From Synechococcus sp. JA-2-3B'a(2-13) (GTDB lineage: Bacteria > Cyanobacteriota > Cyanobacteriia > Thermostichales > Thermostichaceae), in assembly GCF_000013225.1 (NCBI RefSeq), contig NC_007776.1:1321277-1385276 (forward strand): 64,000 nucleotides of DNA, given 5' to 3'. Below are positions 42,085 to 48,862 of the stretch, one piece after another; within the stretch, counting starts at the first letter, position 1; every line of letters starts with the position of its first letter. The notes beneath the pieces were generated by a model. The model saw nothing but the letters and a program-made list of their open reading frames with translations, made no database searches and was not told where the DNA came from. The translations under genes and the position numbers were made by a program.

Positions 42085-43232
42085 CCAGTCTCCTCCTGAC
42101 GGGGATCCGGTCGCAAACGGATTAGGCTTTTCGGGGGTAGGTGGGCCACCAGCGCTGCGCCGATCTCAAACCCTGCATCCTCAATATCGGTGTTGAGGGC
42201 CGTGGCCTTGAGCTGCTGACCTTGGTTTGTCCGCAACAGGTATTGGTTCTCAGCCCCAGTGTAGATGAGGTTTTCCACCCGCACCGGCACCTGGTTGGGC
42301 AGCAGATCCCAGCCGCTGCGAGAGAGCTGGATCTTTTCCGGGCGAATGGCCAATTGCACCGGTTCCGAGCTGGCCGGGATCCCCAAGACCTTCAGCTTTC
42401 CCAAGGGCGTATCCACACAGTCCGTCCCACAGGCGATCCCCTCGATCAGGTTGCTGGCCCCTAAAAAGTCGGCTACGAAGGCCGTCGCCGGGCGCTCGTA
42501 CACCTCATCGATAAGGCCCACTTGCTCAATGCGCCCCGCCCGCATCACCGCCACCCGGTCGCTGGTCACCAAAGCCTCTTCTTGGTCGTGGGTAACGAAA
42601 ATAAAGGTCATGCCCAGGCGGCGCTGCAACTCGCACAACTGCACCTGAAGCTGCTTGCGCAACTTGGCATCCAACGCCGACAGCGGCTCATCCAACAAGA
42701 GCACTTCCGGCTCGTTCACCAAAGCCCGAGCCAAGGCCACCCGCTGCTGCTGTCCCCCCGACAGCTCATGGGGCTTCCGCTTGGCCAGAGCTGCAATCTC
42801 CACCAATTCCATAGCAGCCGCTACCCGCTTGCGCAGAGCTTCTCCCCGCACACCCCGCATGCGCAGGCCGAAGGCGATGTTGTCCTCCACCGTCATAAAA
42901 GGGAAAAGGGCATAGCTCTGAAACACCGTGTTGACGTTGCGCTTGTGGGCGGGCAGGTGGCCCACCGGGCGACCTCGAATCACCACTTCCCCAGCATCGG
43001 CCATCTCCAGGCCGGCCAGGATGCGCAGCAGGGTGGTCTTGCCGCAGCCGGAAGGGCCCAGCAGGCCGAAAAATTCCCCCCGCCGGATGTTCAGCTCAAT
43101 GCCATTGAGGGCCACAAAATCGCCAAAACGCTTGTAGAGGCCCGCCACTTCTACATCCCAGTCGGGATCCCGGACGGTGGAAGTACTGGAGATGACACTC
43201 GCGATCACAGTTGACAGCGCTGATAAAACCAT
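42078..43232 (-). CDS. potA: Spermidine/putrescine-type ABC transporter ATPase PotA
   Basis: 384 residues. Walker A GPSGCGKTTLLRI, Q-loop VFQSYALFPFMTV, signature LSGGQQQRVALARAL, Walker B VLLLDEPLSALDAK, H-loop FVTHDQEEA and a C-terminal TOBE-like domain (VRVENLIYTGAENQYLL). It powers import of polyamines or a similar cation with PotB. Assignment as PotA rather than FbpC/ModC rests on the pairing with a PotB-like permease and on general length. N-terminal 25 residues are not conserved. Confidence 0.9.
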   Translation of the reverse strand: MVLSALSTVIASVISSTSTVRDPDWDVEVAGLYKRFGDFVALNGIELNIRRGEFFGLLGPSGCGKTTLLRILAGLEMADAGEVVIRGRPVGHLPAHKRNVNTVFQSYALFPFMTVEDNIAFGLRMRGVRGEALRKRVAAAMELVEIAALAKRKPHELSGGQQQRVALARALVNEPEVLLLDEPLSALDAKLRKQLQVQLCELQRRLGMTFIFVTHDQEEALVTSDRVAVMRAGRIEQVGLIDEVYERPATAFVADFLGASNLIEGIACGTDCVDTPLGKLKVLGIPASSEPVQLAIRPEKIQLSRSGWDLLPNQVPVRVENLIYTGAENQYLLRTNQGQQLKATALNTDIEDAGFEIGAALVAHLPPKSLIRLRPDPRQEETGC

Positions 43233-43360
43233 CTAACCCAGTATGCAAGTCTCCGAGAAAATTGCAGTTATCCTCCACACCAGGGGCACCAGTTCCACGC
43301 TCAGCCCTGCAAACGGGGATCCCTGGCCGTAGCCTTTCCAGATGGGAAACGTTGGGAACA

Positions 43361-43388
43361 AAGGACTCCGTCTCGCTATCGCGAATGG
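43361..43388 (+). repeat. Small dispersed repeat copy
   Basis: AAGGACTCCGTCTCG then CTATCGCGAATGG, intergenic upstream of potA. A 15 bp tandem duplication (TGCCAAAACAGCTCC twice, 43416-43445) lies just beyond. Confidence 0.8.
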
Positions 43389-43415
43389 CCCCATAATAGG
43401 GTATGCATGGGTTGC

Positions 43416-43445
43416 TGCCAAAACAGCTCCTGCCAAAACAGCTCC
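43416..43445. repeat. 15 bp tandem duplication
   Basis: TGCCAAAACAGCTCC occurs twice in a row, followed by a further TGCC. Intergenic. Confidence 0.85.
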
Positions 43446-43456
43446 TGCCCCGGCCC

Positions 43457-44311
43457 TCAATAAGTATCGGCGATGGGATCCGCAGGTGTCGCGGGCTCCT
43501 GCATTGGCCAGACCCAATCCGTGAGGTCTTGAGAGGGGATCCCTTCCGGTAGCAGCCCATGGCAGCGGGAGCGAAACAGACAACTGTTGCAGCGCTCAGT
43601 GTGGGGGGTCATGGGAAAGTCTTGCGCCTCCAGTTGCCGCAGGTGGTTCAGAGTGGCTCTTAGGTGGGCCAGGTCTTGCTCATAGGCGGCGGCGCTGTAA
43701 TACCGGTGGAAGGGCTGCTGCGGATGTTGCACATACCAAAAGGTCAGTTGCACCTGCTCCGGCTCAAAAGGGCCTTCCAGGGGCAGCTGCTGGGCCACCT
43801 CGCAGAGCAGCAGAGGGTAAAGGCGCACCTGCCAGTCTTGGGCCAACTGTGCATCGCGAGGACGTTGACGCTCAGTTTTCCAGTCCAGGATGTGCAGGGA
43901 TCCGGGGATAATCACCAGCCGATCCAAACGGGCTATCAACTTAAAGCCCTCAATCCGTTGCCACAGGGGCAACTCCGCCAACACCCGTCCCTGGGGATGG
44001 GCATGGGAGCTGGCCAAGAACACCTGCCACCACTGCTGCACCACTTCATCCAGGGCAGACAAACGCGGCTCCACCTGCCGCCCGCGGCTGTGCCACTCCA
44101 CCAAACGGTGAAACTGCCGTCCGCGCCTCTGCTCCAGCTCGTGCTCAAAAACACTGGCAGCGGGCCAGATCAACCGCTCCAGGTATACATAGCGAAACAG
44201 GCGGGGGCAATGGTCCAGCAGGGCCAGCGAAGAGGCGGAGAGGTTGACCTGCTCAAGACTCAACCTCTCCAGAGAAGGGGCAGCAGGGATCCCAGACAAA
44301 GTGCTCCGCAC
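43457..44311 (-). CDS. RecB-like PD-(D/E)XK nuclease with Cys cluster
   Basis: 284 residues. SASSLALLDHCPRLFRYVYL near the N-terminus, RGRQFHRLVEWH, LIARLDRLVIIPGSLHILDW followed by KTE (the D...ExK-type nuclease core) and a C-terminal CNSCLFRSRC; together with the N-terminal Cys this could ligate an iron-sulfur cluster, as in AddB/Cas4-like RecB nucleases. No CRISPR array or cas genes lie nearby, so a housekeeping DNA-repair role is likelier than Cas4. The annotated GTG start (44311) lies inside a dispersed repeat; a TTG at LSLEQVNLSA may be the native start. Confidence 0.83.
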   Translation of the reverse strand: MRSTLSGIPAAPSLERLSLEQVNLSASSLALLDHCPRLFRYVYLERLIWPAASVFEHELEQRRGRQFHRLVEWHSRGRQVEPRLSALDEVVQQWWQVFLASSHAHPQGRVLAELPLWQRIEGFKLIARLDRLVIIPGSLHILDWKTERQRPRDAQLAQDWQVRLYPLLLCEVAQQLPLEGPFEPEQVQLTFWYVQHPQQPFHRYYSAAAYEQDLAHLRATLNHLRQLEAQDFPMTPHTERCNSCLFRSRCHGLLPEGIPSQDLTDWVWPMQEPATPADPIADTY

Positions 44312-44324
44312 CGCTGTCGCGAAG
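44301..44324 (+). repeat. Small dispersed repeat overlapping a gene start
   Basis: GTGCTCCGCACCGC then TGTCGCGAAG. Read on the minus strand it supplies the GTG of the nuclease gene and the codons for RSTL. Confidence 0.75.
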
Positions 44325-44537
44325 GGGAAGAGCTGGCAAGAGGGGGCTAAGTTCCACTGCTCTCAGGATACCCCCACCGCCCCAGCGGAGGAGCTCATTT
44401 CCAACCTGCTCCAAATTTCCATCCTGCTGCTCCGCAACGCTTGCGCAGAAGGGCGTGGGCGGGATCTGGACTGCAACCGCCCGCTGGAGCTGGGATCCCT
44501 GTCGGGATGGCTAGACCCGGAACCGTCTGTGGTTGCG

Positions 44538-45077
44538 CTAGGTTCCCACCGAACTTGCCCAGACCCAGATGGCGACCATCCCATCCCAGAGCAACAGAAG
44601 CAGAGCAAAACATCCAAGAAGGCCGTACATCCAAGGCTGAACGTAGGGGCGCAGCCCGCCAATCTCCAGTTGAGCGTGCCGTCGAATCTCAGCCAACAGG
44701 CGCTTGAACCCAGCTACCCGCATCGGCAAAAGTACGCGATCCCCCCCTCGGCTGACCAAGTAATACACCATACCACCCTGGCTGGTGGAGCGGGGCTCAA
44801 TGCGCTCGATATCGGCCCACCGGATCTGCCACTCCTGCCGCACAAAAGGCGGCACCCAACTGGGGTAGGTGGCCTGCATGCCCTCTTCGTCCAACTGAAT
44901 CTGCTGGCTCAGGGATCCCAGGACTACCCCCCATCCCAGCAGCAGAGCAATCCAAAGGGATCCCAGCTCAAGAGGTGTTGCCTGTTGCCGAGCCAGCAGG
45001 ATGGGTAGGGGCAGAACCAGTCCCCAGTACAGAGCCTGCACAGCGCAGCGAATTAAGGGAGAGATGGGGAAGGTCAT
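44538..45077 (-). CDS. Membrane protein with PH-like middle domain, unknown
   Basis: 179 residues from MTFPISPLIR. Two N-terminal helices (VQALYWGLVLPLPILLA, LGSLWIALLLGWGVVLGSL), a beta-rich central part (GMQATYPSWVPPFVRQEWQI, RWADIERIEP, GGDRVLLPMRVAG) resembling a bacterial PH domain, and a last helix near YGLLGCFALLLLLW. Common layout among small cyanobacterial membrane proteins; no function known. 53 bp downstream of dnaX on the same strand. Confidence 0.75.
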   Translation of the reverse strand: MTFPISPLIRCAVQALYWGLVLPLPILLARQQATPLELGSLWIALLLGWGVVLGSLSQQIQLDEEGMQATYPSWVPPFVRQEWQIRWADIERIEPRSTSQGGMVYYLVSRGGDRVLLPMRVAGFKRLLAEIRRHAQLEIGGLRPYVQPWMYGLLGCFALLLLLWDGMVAIWVWASSVGT

Positions 45078-45130
45078 CGTCGGCAAGATGAGGCTGGCTT
45101 TATCAAACTTAAGATAGCGCTAGATAGCGC

Positions 45131-47470
45131 TTAAAAAGGCACCTCCTCCTCCAAGGACTCCGTCCCGCTGAGGCGAACGGCAAGCTGAGAAGACTGCTCA
45201 CGCCGGTAGGACGGATTCCTTACTGCATTGGGAAAGTCTACGGGATGAGGACTCCGCCCCGCTGACGCGGACGGCTCTGCTCCTGTTGGCGAGCCGTAGG
45301 TCTCACCGGAGAGCAGGTCAGGGGATCCCTCGGCTTCTATAGCCTCTATTGAGGAGAGCTCTTCCGTGGATCCCGTCACGTCAGACTCCAACACCCCTTC
45401 CAAATCCACCAAGCTGCCGTTGAAGTGGTCGGCAAAACAGCGGGCAATCTCCGCCAGCTCCTGGGTTAGCTCGAAGGACTGCCCACCGTGCAGGGTGTCG
45501 CGGCGCTCTGCACGACTTGGAGAATCGGTCGCGACAGCGGTGCGGAGCACTTTGTTCGCACCGGCGGGAGAAAGTCCTTGGGTTGCCAAGCCGGCCACCT
45601 TGGGGCCACCCATAGGATTGTCCCGCTCAGGCTCTGGCGAAGGTGGGTTGGAGTCAGAAGGGGAATGTTGCTGTCGCCGGGCAAGGCCGTGGCTCTGCGG
45701 TTCTGCTCTGGGCTCCCTTGAGGAAGCACGACTGTTGGTGCTATCGCTCTGCAACCCCGGCGTGGTGACAGGATCCGGGGCCACGGGGGCGGGGGGCAGG
45801 TCTGTTTCTCGGCTGAGCAGTGCCGAGGACTCCGCACCGCTGACGCGAATGGAAACATGCGGCCCGCTGGAGCGCTGCACAATCAAGTTGAGCTGCACAG
45901 GGCGCTGCAGCAGGTTGTGGAGCACCGACCGCAGTTCGGCTTCTTTGCTGCGCACTTTTTCCACCAGACCCTTGCTGGGAAAGGCGAGGGTAATTGCTTC
46001 AGGAGTCTCTTGGTGCAGGTGGCCGGATCCCATCAGAGCCTTGGTGAGGGGAGAGAGGCGCTTGAGGAACTCGTCCCAGTGGGGGCGCAGCAGCTTGACT
46101 GTGGCGGCGTCCCTTGCCGGTTCTCTGGGCTGCTCCGAGGACTCCGTCCGAGTAGCGCGATCTGCCTTCTGGCTCGACGCAACAGCAGGGGAGGCTGAAG
46201 GCCCAACAGTTAATTCATCTATCTCACCAACAGTTGATGGGCTTGATGGGCTGATGGTCGCAGCAGGGGCCGGAGGGGCTGTCCCGTCCGGGGGAGTTCT
46301 CTGGGGTGCAGGAGATAGGTCAAGGGCTGGGAAAGGACTCCGTTCCGCTGAATCCTCAGCCACCATGCTTGGGCGCAGCTGGCCCAGCAGATCCACTAGG
46401 GCAATTTCCAACCACAGTTGGGGCTGTCCGCTTTGACGAATTTGCGGCTCACACTGGCGCAGATGGCTCTGGGCTGCCAGCAGTATCTCCACCGAGTAGC
46501 GAGGGGCCCGTTGCTGCAGGGCTGCCCAGGTGGAGTCCGTTACAGCCACCAACTCCCGTTGCTGGGGGGCTGTCTTGACCAGCAGCAGATCCCGGTAAAG
46601 GGCCACCAAGTTCTGCAACAGGGCTAAGGGCTCTTTGCCCCGCTCCAACAATTGCCGAGTTTGGCTGAGCACCGCCTGCACATCCTGAGCCAGCAGCGCA
46701 TCCATCAGAGCCAAAAGCTGCTGTTCCGGGATCCCTCCCACCAAGTCCCAAACGGCTTCAGGGGTGATGGATCCTTCCAAGAGGCTGAGCTGGTCCAGCA
46801 GGCGTTCGGCGTCCCTCAGGCCCCCTTGGGAAAGTTGGGCCACCAGTTGCAGCGCCTCTGGCGTGATAGGGATCCCTTCTTGGGCGGCGATCTTGCCCAG
46901 GTGGGCCACCATGTCGTCGAGGGGGATGCGGCGGAAGTCAAACCGCTGACAGCGGGAAACAATGGTGGGCAAAACCCGCTGCGGGTCAGTGGTGGCCAGG
47001 ACAAATACCACGCGGGGGGGCGGCTCTTCAAGAGTTTTCAGCAAGGCGTTGAAGGCCGCATTGCTGAGCATGTGGCACTCGTCGATGACATAGACTTTGT
47101 AGCGGCTGTTCACCGGGGCAAACTGGGCCCGCTCGATCAGCTCGCGGATGTTGTCTACGCCGGTGTTGCTGGCCGCGTCAATCTCGAGAACATCCAGGGA
47201 GGCTCCCGCAGTGATGGCGCGGCATTGGCTGCACGCCTGGCAGGGATCCGGCGTCGGCCCCTGTTCACAATTCAAAGACTTGGCCAAGATGCGGGCGCTG
47301 GAGGTTTTTCCCGTGCCCCGCGGCCCGCAGAACAAATAGGCAGGCGCCACCCGCCCCAGCCGGATGGCATTGGCCAGCGTTTGCACCACCGCTCCTTGGC
47401 CGACCACATCGGCAAAGCGCTGCGGGCGGTATTTTAAATGCAGGGGTTCATAGTTGCCAGCGGTGGCCAT
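45131..47470 (-). CDS. dnaX: DNA polymerase III subunit gamma/tau (DnaX)
   Basis: 779 residues from MATAGNYEPLHLKYRP. The clamp-loader AAA+ domain is complete: Walker A GPRGTGKTSSA, four-Cys zinc module (CEQGPTPDPCQACSQC), Walker B VYVIDECHML, sensor 1 LATTDPQ and the SRC motif IVSRCQRF. Domain III runs to about residue 370. The remainder is low-complexity, rich in S, P, A, E, R, and contains six small dispersed repeats that encode, for example, KVLRTAVATDS, AESSALLSRETDL and RATRTESSEQ. No intein, unlike DnaX in some cyanobacteria, and no A-AAA-AAG frameshift site noticed. Frame is open to 47596 but homology starts at 47470. Confidence 0.95.
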   Translation of the reverse strand: MATAGNYEPLHLKYRPQRFADVVGQGAVVQTLANAIRLGRVAPAYLFCGPRGTGKTSSARILAKSLNCEQGPTPDPCQACSQCRAITAGASLDVLEIDAASNTGVDNIRELIERAQFAPVNSRYKVYVIDECHMLSNAAFNALLKTLEEPPPRVVFVLATTDPQRVLPTIVSRCQRFDFRRIPLDDMVAHLGKIAAQEGIPITPEALQLVAQLSQGGLRDAERLLDQLSLLEGSITPEAVWDLVGGIPEQQLLALMDALLAQDVQAVLSQTRQLLERGKEPLALLQNLVALYRDLLLVKTAPQQRELVAVTDSTWAALQQRAPRYSVEILLAAQSHLRQCEPQIRQSGQPQLWLEIALVDLLGQLRPSMVAEDSAERSPFPALDLSPAPQRTPPDGTAPPAPAATISPSSPSTVGEIDELTVGPSASPAVASSQKADRATRTESSEQPREPARDAATVKLLRPHWDEFLKRLSPLTKALMGSGHLHQETPEAITLAFPSKGLVEKVRSKEAELRSVLHNLLQRPVQLNLIVQRSSGPHVSIRVSGAESSALLSRETDLPPAPVAPDPVTTPGLQSDSTNSRASSREPRAEPQSHGLARRQQHSPSDSNPPSPEPERDNPMGGPKVAGLATQGLSPAGANKVLRTAVATDSPSRAERRDTLHGGQSFELTQELAEIARCFADHFNGSLVDLEGVLESDVTGSTEELSSIEAIEAEGSPDLLSGETYGSPTGAEPSASAGRSPHPVDFPNAVRNPSYRREQSSQLAVRLSGTESLEEEVPF
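45153..45180 (+). repeat. Small dispersed repeat at the 3' end of dnaX
   Basis: AAGGACTCCGTCCCG then CTGAGGCGAACGG, one of the closest matches to the family consensus. Encodes AVRLSGTESL near the DnaX C-terminus. Confidence 0.88.
45247..45274 (+). repeat. Small dispersed repeat in dnaX
   Basis: GAGGACTCCGCCCCG then CTGACGCGGACGG; in frame, encoding PSASAGRSPH on the minus strand. Confidence 0.88.
45529..45550 (-). repeat. Small dispersed repeat in dnaX, opposite orientation
   Basis: On the minus strand GTGCTCCGCACCGCTGTCGCGA. Encodes VLRTAVA in DnaX. Confidence 0.85.
45825..45852 (+). repeat. Small dispersed repeat in dnaX
   Basis: GAGGACTCCGCACCG then CTGACGCGAATGG; encodes RVSGAESSALL in DnaX. 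Confidence 0.88.
46137..46162 (+). repeat. Small dispersed repeat in dnaX
   Basis: GAGGACTCCGTCC then GAGTAGCGCGATC, a variant with rearranged right half; encodes RATRTESSE. Confidence 0.75.
46333..46351 (+). repeat. Partial small dispersed repeat in dnaX
   Basis: AAGGACTCCGTTCCGCTGA, left part only; encodes SAERSPF. Confidence 0.7.
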
Positions 47471-47516
47471 TTCCGGGATCTCCAAGCAAGCAGCGCCCCA
47501 ACCGGAACCGCGCAAG

Positions 47517-47538
47517 AGCTCTGCTCTGCTGACGCGAT
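47517..47538 (+). repeat. Small dispersed repeat in the dnaX leader
   Basis: GAGCTCTGCTCTGCTGACGCGA, diverged copy upstream of the dnaX ATG. Confidence 0.6.
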
Positions 47539-47592
47539 CCCACCGGGGCTCCCCTATTCTGGCTTCTCGATGGCGGGATCCCTCCCTGCCCA

Positions 47593-48072
47593 TCAAGAGC
47601 AGGGCTGGACACCAGGGGGGGAGACCGGCAGAGCTTTTGTGCTCCGCTCCGCTGAGGACTTGGGATCCCGGCGACGCAGAGAGGGAAGCTGGATCCAGCC
47701 GGGCGAGTCGAGCTGATCTATGTGCTGCACGCGGTAGCTGAGCTGATACACCTCCTTCCTGAGCTGGCGATTCTCTGCCTGGATGGCGGCGATGCGCTGG
47801 CGGATGGGCTGCAGGCGGGCTTGCAGCTTGCGCCGGTAGAGCTCTGGCAACTCTTGAATCATCTGCTCCAGCAACTGCTTCTCTTGGTAAAGCTGCTCAA
47901 TCTCCGCCTCATAGCTGCGAATTTGTCGGTGTTGCTTTTCTTGGCGCAGCTCCAGAAGGTCTACCTGGCCCTGCAAGATGCGATTGCGCTCTCGCAAAAG
48001 CTGGATTTCCTGCTCCCGCGCAGCCAGAGCTTGGGCAAACTCCGTCTTGCCGATGCAACCTGCTTCCTGCAT
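47593..48072 (-). CDS. Coiled-coil protein, function unknown
   Basis: 159 residues from MQEAGCIGKTEF. Residues about 15-125 form a continuous coiled coil with heptad spacing (QEIQLLRERNRILQGQVDLL, EAEIEQLYQEKQLLEQMIQ, IAAIQAENRQLRKEVYQL). The C-terminal 30 residues (RRRDPKSSAERSTKALPV) include translated dispersed repeat (47639-47658) and are probably a repeat-derived tail. Between coaE and dnaX on the same strand, so likely co-transcribed. No family recognised; a cytoplasmic structural or scaffolding role is a guess. Confidence 0.72.
   Translation of the reverse strand: MQEAGCIGKTEFAQALAAREQEIQLLRERNRILQGQVDLLELRQEKQHRQIRSYEAEIEQLYQEKQLLEQMIQELPELYRRKLQARLQPIRQRIAAIQAENRQLRKEVYQLSYRVQHIDQLDSPGWIQLPSLRRRDPKSSAERSTKALPVSPPGVQPCS
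47639..47658 (+). repeat. Small dispersed repeat in the tail of the coiled-coil gene
   Basis: GTGCTCCGCTCCGCTGAGGA; diverged copy encoding SSAERSTK on the minus strand. Confidence 0.65.
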
Positions 48073-48128
48073 CGTTTCTCCCTCAACCCATCCGTACATG
48101 GATACCAAGGGATCCGTCCCACCAGACC

Positions 48129-48845
48129 CTACCCGTCACTGTATCCGGCCCGCGGGGGTGAGGCAAATGGCCTCTGGCCCGCCGACGCCAAAGCTTGCTT
48201 CACCTGGGCTTCCAGCTCGGCCAGGGATCCGGAGTTGTCCAGCACCACGTCTGCACGGCGCACTTTTTCCGCCAAAGGCCACTGGCTGGCAATGCGAGCT
48301 TCGATTTCTTCCGGCGTCAGGGGATCCCGGCGGGCAAGGCGTTGCCGCTGCTGCTCTGGGGTGCAAGTCACCACCCAAATCTCGCTGGCCCAATTTTCCA
48401 TGTGGGCTTCAAACAGCAACGGGATCATCAGACAAACGGTTTGGGATCCCTGCCCAGAAGAAAATCCTACCCCGCTACGCTTTTGGGAGGCAGGCTCTTC
48501 CTCAAGCGGCACCCCATGGACTTTAGAGCTCTGCTCCGCCAACGCGGACAGAAAATCTTGCAGTTGAGCTCTAACGAAAGGGTGGATTTGGGCCTCTAGC
48601 CAAGCCCGCTCAGCGGCATCTGCAAACACGATCTGGCCCAACCGCCGGCGATCCAGATCCCCGGAGGGTGTTTGGATGACCTTCCCATAGCGTTCCAGTA
48701 CCCGCTCGCGAATGGGGGATCCCACCGCCAAGGCCTGGCGGGCCATTTGATCTGCATCGGCTACTGGGATCCCGTGCTGCTCCAGGATGCGGGCCACCGT
48801 GGATTTGCCCGTGCCCACTCCGCCCGTCAGGCCGATGATCCTCAT
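48129..48845 (-). CDS. coaE: Dephospho-CoA kinase CoaE with internal insert
   Basis: 238 residues. P-loop GLTGGVGTGKSTVARIL, VADADQMARQAL, the DRRRLGQIVFADAAERAWLE and IHPFVRAQL motifs and MIPLLFEAHMENW are standard for CoaE, which phosphorylates dephospho-CoA in the last step of CoA synthesis. Between DFLSALAEQ and TVCLMIPLLFE there are about 26 extra residues (HGVPLEEEPASQKRSGVGFS among them) that other CoaE proteins lack; a dispersed repeat (48525-48551) lies at its edge. A second repeat encodes part of the C-terminal tail. ATG at 48845, 17 bp after the cimA stop. Confidence 0.94.
   Translation of the reverse strand: MRIIGLTGGVGTGKSTVARILEQHGIPVADADQMARQALAVGSPIRERVLERYGKVIQTPSGDLDRRRLGQIVFADAAERAWLEAQIHPFVRAQLQDFLSALAEQSSKVHGVPLEEEPASQKRSGVGFSSGQGSQTVCLMIPLLFEAHMENWASEIWVVTCTPEQQRQRLARRDPLTPEEIEARIASQWPLAEKVRRADVVLDNSGSLAELEAQVKQALASAGQRPFASPPRAGYSDG
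48166..48193 (+). repeat. Small dispersed repeat at the 3' end of coaE
   Basis: AATGGCCTCTGGCCC then GCCGACGCCAAAG, encoding ASAGQRPFAS of the CoaE tail. Belongs to the sub-family with GGCC in place of GTCC. Confidence 0.7.
48525..48551 (+). repeat. Small dispersed repeat in coaE
   Basis: AGAGCTCTGCTCC then GCCAACGCGGACAG; lies at the edge of the CoaE-specific insert. Confidence 0.7.
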
Positions 48846-48862
48846 CGAGCTGTAGGCCATAG

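Noticed and set aside
43457-44311. Cas4 as part of a CRISPR-Cas system
   Set aside because: The nuclease has RecB-like and Cys motifs, but there is no array and no other cas gene in the window.
45131-47470. Split or intein-containing dnaX as in some cyanobacteria
   Set aside because: The clamp-loader domain reads through continuously with no intein motifs; the extra length is C-terminal low complexity and dispersed repeats.
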